A stretch of 64,000 bases of DNA from Pseudoduganella ginsengisoli (GTDB lineage: Bacteria > Pseudomonadota > Gammaproteobacteria > Burkholderiales > Burkholderiaceae_D). The position numbers and the translations under genes are program-made. Shown here in pieces: positions 26,561-35,020 of this stretch. Where the stretch lies: the NCBI RefSeq assembly GCF_009720865.1, contig NZ_WNLA01000001.1, forward strand, positions 310,001-374,000, written 5' to 3'. The notes below the pieces were generated by a model, which worked only from the letters and a program-made list of their open reading frames with translations, made no database searches and was not told where the DNA came from. Each line of letters opens with the position of its first letter. Positions within the stretch are counted from its first letter, which is position 1.

Positions 26561-27759
26561 TGCTGCGCCATTGCCTGAAATTGATGTGGAAGCGCAAAAC
26601 GCGCAACCTGATGCTGAGTTTGGAATTGCTGCTGGCGTTCGTGCTGGTGTTTGCACTGTCGGCTGCCGGTGTCCGCTGCTGGCAGCTGTACCACGAACCA
26701 GTTGGCTACGACTACCGCAACCTGTGGACCGTGTCGCTGAACCCGGGTGACGGCCAGCGCATGCCGAAGGACAACGACCTCTACAACCGCTTACGCCAGG
26801 CCGTGCGTGAATTGCCGGAAGTCGAACAGGCGGCCTACATTACGTTTTCGCCATACACGATGGCCACCATGACTACTGGCTATGGCCGCTCGGCCAACGG
26901 TCCCGAAGAAGTCATCCAAACGATGGAAGTCAGCGACGACTTTTTTGCCACCAATGACATGACCCCCTTGGCTGGACAATGGTTCAGCAGCGCGGATGAC
27001 GGGGCCGACGCCATTCCCGTGGTAATCAACCGGCACTTGGCAGACCAGTGGTTCCCCGGCCAGTCAGCTGTCGGCCAAACCTTCAACAGCTATGAAACCA
27101 ATGGCCCTGGCGCGCGCTTCCGCGTGACAGCCGTGGTGGAAGCCTATCGCGCCAAAGGCGAACTGGATCCGACCGCCGATATCATCCTGATGCGCCATGT
27201 CTCCGACAGCAAATTGTCCAACCTGAGCGCCATGGTGCTACGGGTTAAGGCCGGCACGCCGCGCAGTTTTGAAACCACGTTGCAGCGCCAATTAAAGCTG
27301 GTGCGCAATGACTGGAGCTACACGATCTCGCCGATGGCGGACTTGCGCGCCAGCCTGCTGAAAAACCAGTTGGCGCCCATGATGATCCTGGCCGTGATTG
27401 CCGCCTTCCTGCTGGCGATGGTGGCGTTCGGCCTGTTCGGCGTGCTGTGGCAAAACACCACGCGCCGCATACCGGAAATCGGCTTGCGGCGCGCCATGGG
27501 GGCGCCGGCTGGCGCCATCTGGCGCCAGATCATCACGGAGCAAATGCTGCTCAGCACAGGCGCCATGCTGGCCGGACTGGCGTTGCTGGTGCAGTTGCCG
27601 CTGACGGGCGTATTGGGCGAGCACTTGAACTGGCACGTGTTTATTTGCGCACTGGGCCTGTCGATGGGACTGATCTATCTGCTATCCTTGCTGTGCTCGC
27701 TTTACCCAGGCTGGCACGCCAGCCGCATGACACCGACCACCGCCCTGCGCTACGAATAA
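26560..27759 (+). CDS. FtsX/MacB-type ABC permease, second subunit
   Basis: 399 residues from ATG 26560, immediately at the stop of the first permease; the frame is open further upstream but only inside that gene. Layout: N-terminal helix (LLLAFVLVFALSAAGVRC), periplasmic domain, three C-terminal helices with LWQNTTRRIPEIGLRRAMGAPAGAIWRQIITEQ. It complements the first subunit. Seven bases separate it from the regulator gene. Proteins of this kind export peptides, macrolides or lipophilic molecules by driving periplasmic conformational change. Confidence 0.88.
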   Translation: MLRHCLKLMWKRKTRNLMLSLELLLAFVLVFALSAAGVRCWQLYHEPVGYDYRNLWTVSLNPGDGQRMPKDNDLYNRLRQAVRELPEVEQAAYITFSPYTMATMTTGYGRSANGPEEVIQTMEVSDDFFATNDMTPLAGQWFSSADDGADAIPVVINRHLADQWFPGQSAVGQTFNSYETNGPGARFRVTAVVEAYRAKGELDPTADIILMRHVSDSKLSNLSAMVLRVKAGTPRSFETTLQRQLKLVRNDWSYTISPMADLRASLLKNQLAPMMILAVIAAFLLAMVAFGLFGVLWQNTTRRIPEIGLRRAMGAPAGAIWRQIITEQMLLSTGAMLAGLALLVQLPLTGVLGEHLNWHVFICALGLSMGLIYLLSLLCSLYPGWHASRMTPTTALRYE

Positions 27760-27765
27760 TCCGGA

Positions 27766-29142
27766 ATGACCCGCATCCTTATCGTTGATGACGACGCTGC
27801 CGTGCTGGCGTCGTTAAGCCTGCTGTTAAAACAATCCGGCTTCACGGCGCGCACGTGCGACGAGCCGCGCGCCGCACTGGCGTTGCTGGAACAGGAACCG
27901 TTCGACCTGGTGCTGCAGGATATGAATTTTTCCCTGCAAACCAGCGGCGATGAAGGCTTGCAATTGCTGGCGCACATCCGCGCACTGCGCCCTGCCTTGC
28001 CTGTACTGTTGATGACAGCATGGGGCTCGATTGCACTGGCCGTCAAAGGCATGCAGGCCGGGGCCGCCAACTTCTTTACGAAACCGTGGGACAACAGCCA
28101 GCTGGTGCAGTTGATCCGCGCCACGTTGTCGGCCACGCCGCACGATGCGGAAACCACGGCGGCGCGGCGCGAGCTGGACCAGCGCTATGATTTCAGCGGC
28201 ATCGTGGGCGAACATCCGGCCTTATTGAAAGTGCTGGCCACTGTCGGCCAGGTGGCCGCCACGCGCGCGCCGGTATTAATCCTCGGCGAAAGCGGCTGCG
28301 GCAAGGAATTGATCGCGGACGCGATCCACCGCAACAGCCCCCGCGCGGCAAAGGCCGCCGTGAAAATCAACATGGGCGCCATTACGCCTTCGCTGTTTGA
28401 AAGCGAAATGTTTGGCCATGTCAAAGGGGCGTTCACGGATGCCCGCGCTGACCGGCAAGGCCACGTGGCTGCCGCCCATGGCAGCACGCTGTTCATGGAT
28501 GAAATTGGCGAATTGAACCGCGCCGACCAGGTCAAGCTGCTGCGCGTGCTACAAGATCAAAGCTATCTGCCGGTGGGCGCCAGCCGCAGCGAACAGGCCG
28601 ATGTCCGCGTGGTGTCCGCCACCAACCGCGAACTGGCGGAACTGGTGGCGTCCGGCGAATTCCGCGAAGACTTGTTTTACCGCTTGAACTTGATCACGTT
28701 GCGGCTGCCGCCGCTGCGCGAGCGGCGCAGCGATATTGCGCTGCTGGCGCGCCACCTCGTGACGACGATCGCGGCTGGTTACGGGTTGAGCGAAATGACG
28801 CTGTCGCCCAGCGCGCTGGACTGGCTGACGCAGCAGCCATGGCCGGGCAATATCCGCCAGCTGCGGCAAACGCTGGAGCGCACCATGCTGCTGTCCGGTA
28901 AAACCGTGCTGGCGCAGGCGGACTTCAGCGCGGCGGAGCAGCAAGACAGCGCCGGCGCACCGCGGCTGAGCATCGATGGCATGACGATCGACCAGGTGGA
29001 GCGCCACATGATCGCTCAGGCGCTGCAACAATATCAGGGCAATATCTCGCGCATGGCCAAGGCGCTGGGCTTGAGCCGCAATGCGCTGTACCGGCGGCTG
29101 GAGCGGCACGGACTCGATGCGGAATCGCGGGACAACCCGTGA
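27766..29142 (+). CDS. Sigma54-dependent response regulator (NtrC family)
   Basis: 458 residues. Receiver domain with acidic pocket ILIVDDD and phospho-acceptor Asp52 (VLQDMNF; note the Asn after the Met). AAA+ domain with Walker A LGESGCGKELI, sigma54 contact loop GAFTDA, Walker B LFMDEIGEL and R-finger region downstream. C-terminal Fis-type HTH: GNISRMAKALGLSRNALYRRLERHGL. Together with the tandem TGCCC-N6-GGGCA palindromes and the -24/-12 promoter upstream of the operon, this indicates positive autoregulation of the exporter. The kinase gene overlaps its stop. Confidence 0.93.
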   Translation: MTRILIVDDDAAVLASLSLLLKQSGFTARTCDEPRAALALLEQEPFDLVLQDMNFSLQTSGDEGLQLLAHIRALRPALPVLLMTAWGSIALAVKGMQAGAANFFTKPWDNSQLVQLIRATLSATPHDAETTAARRELDQRYDFSGIVGEHPALLKVLATVGQVAATRAPVLILGESGCGKELIADAIHRNSPRAAKAAVKINMGAITPSLFESEMFGHVKGAFTDARADRQGHVAAAHGSTLFMDEIGELNRADQVKLLRVLQDQSYLPVGASRSEQADVRVVSATNRELAELVASGEFREDLFYRLNLITLRLPPLRERRSDIALLARHLVTTIAAGYGLSEMTLSPSALDWLTQQPWPGNIRQLRQTLERTMLLSGKTVLAQADFSAAEQQDSAGAPRLSIDGMTIDQVERHMIAQALQQYQGNISRMAKALGLSRNALYRRLERHGLDAESRDNP

Positions 29143-30542
29143 ATGCGCCATTGCCCGGCCGCGCGCCACGCCTGAAACTGCAATTCGGCCTGTACCTCGC
29201 GCTGCTGCACGTGGCGCTGCTGGCCGCCGTGCTGGCTTTCGCACGCTCCCGTCCGTGGCTGTTCGTGTCGCTGGAAGCGGCGCTGCTGGTGAGCTGCGTG
29301 ATCGGCTACCGCCTGCTGGCGCGCGCACTGGAACCGCTGGCCTACACGCAGCACTTCCACAGCCTGCTGCAAGACGGCGAATACGCGGCGCGCCTGCTGG
29401 CGCCCGGCCACCGGCGCCAGCCGGAACTGGAGCAGCTGGTCCAGCTGTTCAACGCCATGCTGTCGCGCCTGTACGAAGAACGCTTGAAGCTGGGCGAGCA
29501 GCAGGGTTTGCTGGACCGGCTGCTGGAAGCCACGCCCAGCGCGGTCATCGTGTTTGATTTCGATGGCCGCATCAGTGTCTTGAATGCTGCCGCGTCGGCA
29601 TTGCTGGGCGTTGACAATCCAATCGGCAAACCTTTGCACTACTGGCTGGACGCGCCCACGGAGCGCCGCGCCCGCTGTGCCGCGCTGCTGGAACAGCTGG
29701 ACCGGATTCCCGCCGACTCGGGCGCGTTACTCAGCGACAGCGCGGGCCGCCGCTACCGTGGCCAGCGCGGCCACTTCCATGACCGGGGTTTCAAGCGCCA
29801 GTTCTTGCTGGTGGATGAATTGACGGCGGAACTGGCCGATTCCGAACACGCGACCTACGACAAGCTGATCCGCGTGATGGGCCATGAAGTCAACAACACG
29901 GTGGCGGCCACGGCGTCCGTGCTGGACTCGCTGCTGTATTACCGCGATCAATTGGCAGAAGGCGATGCCGATGACTTCAGCACTGCCATCGTGGCGGTCA
30001 AACGGCGCAATGTGCAGCTGGGGGAATTCATTGAACGCTTTACGCGCGTGGTGAAAATGCCGGCGCCGGAATTGCGCCCGGTGGAGTTGCCCGCCCTGCT
30101 CGACGGCATCGTGGCGCTGTACCGGGAACCTTGCCGCAGCCGTGGCATTACGCTGGCATGGGCGCGGCGCGACACCGTGCCCTTACTGGCCATGGATAGC
30201 CAGCTGATGGAACAGGCGCTGTTGAACGTGGTGAAAAATGCGATGGAAGCCGTGGAAGCCACGATGCAGGAACAGGGTTTAAACGCGGGCACGGTCACGC
30301 TGGCCTTGCATAGGGAAGATGGCAGCGTGCATTTATCCATCACCGACAGCGGCCGCCGTTTGGCCGGCGTGCCGGCCAGCCAGCTGTTCACGCCCTTCTT
30401 CAGCACGAAGAAGGGCGGCCAGGGTATTGGTTTGCTGTTCGTGCGCGAAGTCTTGAACCGGCACGGCTACAGCCACCGGCTGGCTGCCGATGAACACGGT
30501 GATACGTGTTTCGAATTGTGGCTTACTGCACCTGCGGCGTGA
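29139..30542 (+). CDS. Sensor histidine kinase of the exporter operon
   Basis: 467 residues starting at GTG 29139, overlapping the regulator stop by four bases. Two N-terminal helices with almost no periplasmic loop (residues about 16-60), a HAMP-like linker, a PAS segment (LEATPSAVIVFDFDGRISVLNAAASALLG, residues 129-157), then the dimerisation H-box RVMGHEVNNTVAA with His249. ATPase domain: N box LLNVVKNAMEAV, D box ITDSGRRLAG (lacks the usual second Gly), G2 box GQGIGLLFVREVL. The lack of a sensor loop suggests it detects a membrane or cytoplasmic signal, perhaps the exporter itself. Confidence 0.9.
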   Translation: MNAPLPGRAPRLKLQFGLYLALLHVALLAAVLAFARSRPWLFVSLEAALLVSCVIGYRLLARALEPLAYTQHFHSLLQDGEYAARLLAPGHRRQPELEQLVQLFNAMLSRLYEERLKLGEQQGLLDRLLEATPSAVIVFDFDGRISVLNAAASALLGVDNPIGKPLHYWLDAPTERRARCAALLEQLDRIPADSGALLSDSAGRRYRGQRGHFHDRGFKRQFLLVDELTAELADSEHATYDKLIRVMGHEVNNTVAATASVLDSLLYYRDQLAEGDADDFSTAIVAVKRRNVQLGEFIERFTRVVKMPAPELRPVELPALLDGIVALYREPCRSRGITLAWARRDTVPLLAMDSQLMEQALLNVVKNAMEAVEATMQEQGLNAGTVTLALHREDGSVHLSITDSGRRLAGVPASQLFTPFFSTKKGGQGIGLLFVREVLNRHGYSHRLAADEHGDTCFELWLTAPAA

Positions 30543-30688
30543 CCAGTTGCGGCATGCTGCTGGATTGTTTCAGCATCGTGGTTCCGATCTGCAGCATGGA
30601 ATGCCATTTTGCGCCTTGAGGCGCGTGGCGATTTAAAAATGAACTGCGAGAACTCCGCAGGCTGCGGAGCCCTCAACACTTGCACGGA

Positions 30689-31117
30689 TTAGGAGGCAGG
30701 TAAGTCTGCAACAGCGTTGGTTAGTTGACCGGCCCGGCGGTAATTCAACTCTGCCACGCAAGCCAGCCGCATCATCTCCAGCGCATTACCAATTGCCCCG
30801 CCTCCAAGGGATGCCGCAAATGCACAATGGGCGTCCCTGTAGCGCAGGAACTCGCGTCCGGATGTTTCCAAACGCACTTTCGCAGCCCTGACAAACTTTG
30901 CATCCTCATCCCATTTAGCCAGCGCTGCACTGGCACTTTCCTCAGCCTGCTTCAACACTTTCGCGCTCTGCGCCGCATGATGCACCAAACAATCCCGCAT
31001 ACCGGCTTCCGAAAACGCACTGCATTCCTCGCGTAACGCCCTTTCCGCTGGCAGAGGAGGCGCAGCAAGTAACGGTGCCGAAAAAATCAGGCTGGCAGCT
31101 GCAATTAGCGCACGCAT
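30689..31117 (-). CDS. LprI-like lysozyme inhibitor domain protein (DUF1311)
   Basis: 142 residues with a signal peptide (MRALIAAASLIFSAPLLA). The mature part shows the LprI/DUF1311 pattern: spaced Cys, MRDCL, an Ala-rich helix pair, FLRYRDAHCAF, GGAIGNALEMMRLACVAELNYRR. Members bind and inhibit lysozyme or act as immunity partners for peptidoglycan-degrading effectors. It begins inside the end of the small upstream gene (13-base overlap), so the two are co-expressed. The function as an immunity partner is inference from this pairing. Confidence 0.7.
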   Translation of the reverse strand: MRALIAAASLIFSAPLLAAPPLPAERALREECSAFSEAGMRDCLVHHAAQSAKVLKQAEESASAALAKWDEDAKFVRAAKVRLETSGREFLRYRDAHCAFAASLGGGAIGNALEMMRLACVAELNYRRAGQLTNAVADLPAS

Positions 31118-31380
31118 GAGGCTTCCTTCCCTTTGCGTATCAGACTTAAAGCAAAGTCGAGCTTCTTCGCATAATTGGGGTCCCCTCCCCCGTTATATCG
31201 ATGCGCAACCATGGACGTGGAAATGGGCCGCCAGCCGATAATGACTTGTTGGATCGATGTGCGCTGATACTTCACGGCCCTGCGCAAATCGCAGTCCCAG
31301 GCATTCCATTTGCTGTCACCAGCAGCCTTACTTATTCCGTCTTGCCATTTCTCAAAACCACTCTTGGACAAGGTCGCCAT
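31105..31380 (-). CDS. Small protein with RYNGGGDPNY motif; possible remnant of a cell-wall hydrolase
   Basis: 91 residues from ATG 31380 (GGAGGA five bases upstream; a GTG at 31383 is less well placed). The N-terminus WNAWDCDLRRAV and the C-terminus VAHRYNGGGDPNYAKKLDFALSLI recall the two ends of soluble lytic transglycosylase-like or phage-lysin-like proteins; the middle, where the catalytic region would be, seems absent. It overlaps the LprI-like gene by 13 bases. I infer a shortened peptidoglycan-active effector or structural remnant next to its inhibitor; I cannot exclude a complete small protein of another function. Confidence 0.45.
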   Translation of the reverse strand: MATLSKSGFEKWQDGISKAAGDSKWNAWDCDLRRAVKYQRTSIQQVIIGWRPISTSMVAHRYNGGGDPNYAKKLDFALSLIRKGKEASCVR

Positions 31381-31473
31381 CACATTCCTCCATCAAATCG
31401 GTCAGGAAGAAAATTATTGGCGCTGCGCTTTGTCACGGACTTGAGACAAATCACCAGACCCGAACCTGAAAAT

Positions 31474-31505
31474 AAAAAGGCAGCTCCGCCGAGCTGCCTT
31501 TTTTA
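31474..31505. terminator. Bidirectional intrinsic terminator
   Basis: GGCAGCTC and GAGCTGCC pair around CGCC, with A-rich sequence before and six T after (AAAAAGGCAGC...GCTGCCTTTTTT). It lies 25 bases past the stop of the minus-strand PEP-CTERM gene and would end its transcription. Confidence 0.85.
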
Positions 31506-31529
31506 TCCAGCACGAGGCTGGTTTAGCAA

Positions 31530-32321
31530 TTACGAATTGTTGTTGCGGCGGCGACGGGCAGCCAGCATGGCGCCTGCGCCCAGCAGCATCAGTGCTGCGG
31601 TTTGTGGCTCAGGTACGTGTACTGGTGGAATCACTGCACCGAAACCATCGATGTACGCATAGCCGAAGTGGCCGGTTGGGTTGCAGTCTGCAGCCAGCAG
31701 CGACAGCGTGAAATCGTGGCCAGCCAGGCCCGCATCGATGGCCAGCTGTTCGATTTGCCAATCAGGTGTGTAGAAAATGCTGCCGATGCTGGAGAAGCGC
31801 GAATCCACGCCGCCACCGCCGGCGCCAGCGTTGTACACGCGGCTGATCAGCTGGGTGCCAGTGGTATCGTCGTGCAGGGACACGAAGATCGCTGCCGATT
31901 CATCTTCGGTGTGGCCGCCGTTTTCCAGGACAGCTTTCCACGCGAAGAAGATGTTGGCGTCCGTATAGTTCATGACTTTCTGGCTGATCACGGAAGCGTA
32001 GCCGCCCCAGGTCTGGTCTTCAGCGCGGTACGAATAGTTGCCGGAATAAACCGTCGAGCCCAGCGCAGCGCCGACATTCACGTCCACCGTGCCGGCTGCA
32101 TTGATGCCCGAACGCGACGAACCAGCGTCATACAGGCTGCCACCTGGCAGGAAGTCGGCAGTCGACATACCCGAGTTCAACACGCCGCCGCGGAAGCCGC
32201 CGCCGACCGTCCAGCCGTTGGCGTTGCCGTCTTCGAAGCCGCCGTTGACGAAGGCGGTTGCGTTGGCAAAGTTGGCGAAAGCAAGCAGCAGCGCTGCTGG
32301 TACTAATTTGGAAAGTTTCAT
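31530..32321 (-). CDS. PEP-CTERM sorting domain protein, second copy type
   Basis: 263 residues: signal peptide (VPAALLLAFANFANA), then a carbohydrate-binding-like beta body starting FVNGGFEDGNANGWTVGGGF, a pattern common in exported PEP-CTERM proteins that begin with a DUF642-like or jelly-roll module. The C-terminus VPEPQTAALMLLGAGAMLAARRRRNNNS is the sorting signal. It is unrelated in its body to the PEP-CTERM protein at 22280. A sigma54 promoter lies upstream (32379-32394) and an intrinsic terminator follows. Confidence 0.92.
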   Translation of the reverse strand: MKLSKLVPAALLLAFANFANATAFVNGGFEDGNANGWTVGGGFRGGVLNSGMSTADFLPGGSLYDAGSSRSGINAAGTVDVNVGAALGSTVYSGNYSYRAEDQTWGGYASVISQKVMNYTDANIFFAWKAVLENGGHTEDESAAIFVSLHDDTTGTQLISRVYNAGAGGGGVDSRFSSIGSIFYTPDWQIEQLAIDAGLAGHDFTLSLLAADCNPTGHFGYAYIDGFGAVIPPVHVPEPQTAALMLLGAGAMLAARRRRNNNS

Positions 32322-32378
32322 GGCCGTCCCTTAGTTATTGATCAATGGAAAAATTATAATGTTGCCGGTTTAACCATT

Positions 32379-32394
32379 AGCACAAACCGTGCCA
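32379..32394 (-). promoter_or_regulatory. Sigma54 (-24/-12) promoter of the second PEP-CTERM gene
   Basis: On the minus strand TGGCACGGTTTGTGCT has the -24 TGGCAC perfectly and GC exactly ten bases after GG. Transcription would start near 32368, about 45 bases before the ATG at 32321. Confidence 0.65.
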
Positions 32395-32480
32395 AATAGC
32401 TAAGCCATTGAAAATAAACAAGAAACAAATATTGCCTTATGGATAATGTTAATATTTCCGACACTTCCTAGCAACAAAAA

Positions 32481-32508
32481 AGGGTTACAGGCGCAAACCT
32501 GTAACCCT
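32481..32508. other. Perfect stem-loop
   Basis: AGGGTTACAGG and CCTGTAACCCT form an 11-base-pair stem around CGCAAA. It lies directly before the next terminator hairpin and outside any gene. It may be part of the same termination region of the original tRNA-Thr transcription unit. Confidence 0.5.
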
Positions 32509-32514
32509 AAAGCA

Positions 32515-32545
32515 AAAAGGGCAATCCCGAAGGATTGCCCTTTTT
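32515..32545. terminator. Intrinsic terminator at the left edge of the island
   Basis: GGGCAATCC and GGATTGCCC pair around CGAA, flanked by AAAAA and TTTTT. On the minus strand it sits right after the truncated tRNA-Thr 3' end at 32548-32567, so it is probably the original tRNA terminator, separated from the tRNA when the island inserted. Confidence 0.8.
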
Positions 32546-32547
32546 AT

Positions 32548-32567
32548 TTGGTGCGCTGACCGGAATC
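32548..32567. other. attL: partial copy of the tRNA-Thr 3' end
   Basis: TTGGTG-CGCTGACCGGAATC repeats the 3' end of the tRNA-Thr gene found intact at 39501-39576 (14 bases identical in the core CGCTGACCGGAATC, one C missing before it). This is the usual footprint of a tyrosine integrase that uses the tRNA 3' end as attachment site. The distance to the other copy defines an island of about 6.95 kb. Confidence 0.8.
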
Positions 32568-32605
32568 CAACGACAGAGGAGGAATTGGCGGCGTTTTCAG
32601 AAAAG

Positions 32606-32625
32606 TACCGCCAAAAATACCGCCA
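32606..32625 (+). repeat. Left arm-type repeats of the island integrase
   Basis: TACCGCCA occurs twice, at 32606-32613 and 32618-32625, 12 bases apart. The same pair with the same spacing lies inside the right end (39367-39386), and an inverted copy is at 39335-39342. Short direct repeats on both sides of the core sites are the usual arm-binding sites of the N-terminal domain of P4-type integrases. Confidence 0.65.
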
Positions 32626-33640
32626 AAACTTCAAGTGCTGCGTGCCTGGAATTTCCGGCCCCCTTCGCGCCTCGGCCATGTGCACCGGAAAAACGGTCCC
32701 GCCCAAACGAATCACTTGCAAACGCCGGTTTGCGGCATAGAATGAAGCCCTCATATGTGGGAATCGCTCCCACGAGGGCATGCATCGAGCATGTCCCTAT
32801 GCTCTAGCGGCATAGGCGTTGCGGTCGTCACCCGCCTTCAGATTAAGAGCGCCAAGTGCGCTCCCATAAGTCGATTAAGCTGGCATCACACGGCAACGTG
32901 GCCAGCGACTTAGAAAAAGCCGCCGGAATCCGGTGGCATGCTTTACCGGTCAGCGCCCTTACGGCGCTATATGGCAAGGACAAGTTTCTTGCATCGATAA
33001 GCCCGCACGTCCCTTGTGATTTGCGGGCCGCCTCAAGCCCTGCGTTGCATTCTGCGCGGCTGGCACGCCCCTCCAGTAGCGGTATCGCTGGAAGCCAGCA
33101 CACGCATGAATCGACTATGCAGGCGCTTCCGATTGGCCGCGTTCGTCGCACATCGTGCGATAGCGGCATCACCTCAGAGGGTTGTCATGGGTACGGTCAC
33201 GCGCGTCGTTACTGGCGGCGTGCTGCCAGTGACGACGCGCCGCATGGGGCATAAACCCTGGCGGCAAGCGGCATTTTGCCGCGTGATGGTGGTCAGTGAT
33301 GGGGCCAAGCGGCCCACTTCGCCAGCAAGCCTTGCGAAGTCCTGCGCCCGCTTCGGGCTGGTTAATTGTTTCGATACGTGCACGAGGTGCACTCCATGGA
33401 CCCTGGGTGATTGGTCCCCGCTGTGGCAGTTCCCCCCGGGAACGCGCAGCGGTGCCACACGCGCATGCGGCGCGGGCAGGCAGTACAGCAACCGCAAACA
33501 CGGGGGTGGTGCCCCGGGGCCTTTATTCAAACCTGTCCTGCTGCGGCAGTACGGGTGGCCAGAAACACTGACCAGACTGACTTACACCATGCGGCATCGA
33601 TGTTGTGTTGAACCCCATAGATCGAGAGGAGGACTTTGCC
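32626..33640. other. Left part of the island without a convincing gene; many short inverted repeats
   Basis: About 1 kb. Open frames here have no ribosome sites, recognisable motifs or consistent codon use, and several overlap each other on both strands. The half nearest the recombinase gene (33170-33600) holds many short self-complementary segments, for example GTGCACGAGGTGCAC, GGCCAAGCGGCC, GCGGCATTTTGCCGC and CCCCGGGG. It could be a long structured leader or non-coding RNA of the Integrase_1 gene or the transfer/replication region of the element; I cannot tell which. Confidence 0.4.
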
Positions 33641-34507
33641 ATGCGCGACTTGAACTACCAGCTCAAGCAACTGTGTCACCGCAACCGCGACGGCAGCTTT
33701 GCCACGCAGGCCGACCGCGAGCGTTTATTGACCCTGTGCGCGAACGACCTGACCGCACGCGGTTTCCAGCATTTGAACGCGGACAGCCTGAAACCGAAGC
33801 ATGTGACGGCGCTGCTCGAAAAATGGAAGCAGGACGGCATCAGTACCGGCACGATTAAAAACCGCATGAGCGCCTTGCGCTGGTGGGCCGAAAAGGTCGG
33901 CAAGGACAACGTCATTGCGCGCTCCAATAGCGAATACGGGATCGCTGAGCGGGTGTTTGTCACCAATGTCTCGAAGGCCAAGGTGCTGGACGGCGACATG
34001 CTGGCCCGTGTGACTGATCCCTATACGCGAATGTCCCTACAGTTGCAGGCGGCGTTTGGATTACGGCGAGAGGAAAGCATCAAGATCAAGCCGGGGTGGG
34101 CGGACTGCGGGAGCTTCTTGCGGTTGCAGGATAGCTGGACCAAGGGCGGCAAATATCGTGAGGTGCCGATTACCACGGCGCAGCAGCAGGCCGTGCTGGA
34201 TGCGGCCAAAGCACTGGCGGGGAAAGGCAGCTTGATTCCGGCGCAGTTGCGGTATCGAGATCAGTTGAATCGTTTCCGAGCGCAGTGCGATAAGGCGGGC
34301 ATCCATGGCGTGCACGGATTGCGGCACGAGTATGCACAGCGGCGCTATGCCGAGTTGACTGGCTGGCCGTGTCCTGCAAATGGTGGCAGCACATCGAAGC
34401 AACTGGCTGCCGCCGACAAGCAAGCTGATCACGATGCGCGGCTCAAGTTATCGAAGGAGATGGGTCATTTTCGCGAACAGGTCACCTCGATTTATTTAGG
34501 CAGATGA
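33641..34507 (+). CDS. Integrase_1-type tyrosine recombinase (mobile-element integrase)
   Basis: 288 residues from ATG 33641 (GAGGAGGA upstream; better than the in-frame start at 33605). N-terminal SAM-like DNA-binding domain (MRDLNYQLKQLCHRNRDGSFATQADRERLL) and catalytic domain with Arg in FGLRREES, Lys in TKGGKYREVPI, HGLRHEY with the H-x-x-R box, and EMGHFREQVTSIYLGR with the final His and Tyr. This is the Phage_int_SAM/Integrase_1 pair found in integrative elements of proteobacteria. It overlaps the next frame by four bases. It is distinct from the P4-type integrase at the other end, so the island carries two recombinases. Confidence 0.88.
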   Translation: MRDLNYQLKQLCHRNRDGSFATQADRERLLTLCANDLTARGFQHLNADSLKPKHVTALLEKWKQDGISTGTIKNRMSALRWWAEKVGKDNVIARSNSEYGIAERVFVTNVSKAKVLDGDMLARVTDPYTRMSLQLQAAFGLRREESIKIKPGWADCGSFLRLQDSWTKGGKYREVPITTAQQQAVLDAAKALAGKGSLIPAQLRYRDQLNRFRAQCDKAGIHGVHGLRHEYAQRRYAELTGWPCPANGGSTSKQLAAADKQADHDARLKLSKEMGHFREQVTSIYLGR

Positions 34508-34569
34508 CAGATCAGTTCACGCACTACTCTTTCCTCGCCAACCTCTTTTCAAGAACAACAGGAACAATC

Positions 34570-34770
34570 ATGACCACGACCAAAAAATTCCTCCGCTTAC
34601 CAGCGGTGATCGAAGCTACCGGATGGTCCCGCGCGACAATCTGGCGGAAAGTGAAGGCTGGCGTATTGCCAGCGCCGATTCCCATCGGTCCCAAGTCCAT
34701 CGCTTGGGATGCAGAGGAAATCGCCCAGTGGCAGCAGCGCTGCATTGATGCCAGCCGTGGAGTCGGTTGA
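34570..34770 (+). CDS. AlpA-family excisionase/regulator
   Basis: 66 residues from ATG 34570 (AGGA seven bases upstream); an earlier in-frame ATG at 34504 overlaps the recombinase stop but adds an atypical N-terminus. The sequence FLRLPAVIEATGWSRATIWRKVKAGVLPAPIPIG followed by IAWDAEEIAQWQQ is the MerR-like winged helix of AlpA proteins. These control excision and integrase expression in P4-type and ICE-like elements. Confidence 0.88.
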   Translation: MTTTKKFLRLPAVIEATGWSRATIWRKVKAGVLPAPIPIGPKSIAWDAEEIAQWQQRCIDASRGVG

Positions 34771-35020
34771 ACAAATTCTGGGTCGGCATATCACTCCGCA
34801 GTTCGTGCATGGCATTTAGTGACAAAGTGTGAGCTTTACACTTGAGCAAGATGATATGCTGCAACTTTTCTAGCGCCGACCAGAAGTAAACATGTGCATA
34901 CTGGATGACGAATACCAAGAATTCGAACAACTTTAATCAAAGAAATACGCGCGACTTGCTTTATTTTCTTGAATGTTAGCATCACTTGTTTCATTTAACT
35001 CTATATGAAGAGCAATCCGC

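Noticed and set aside
33016..33858. 280-codon frame ahead of and overlapping the Integrase_1 gene
   Set aside because: It runs out of frame across the well-supported recombinase and lacks a ribosome site; the region before it is better read as structured non-coding sequence.
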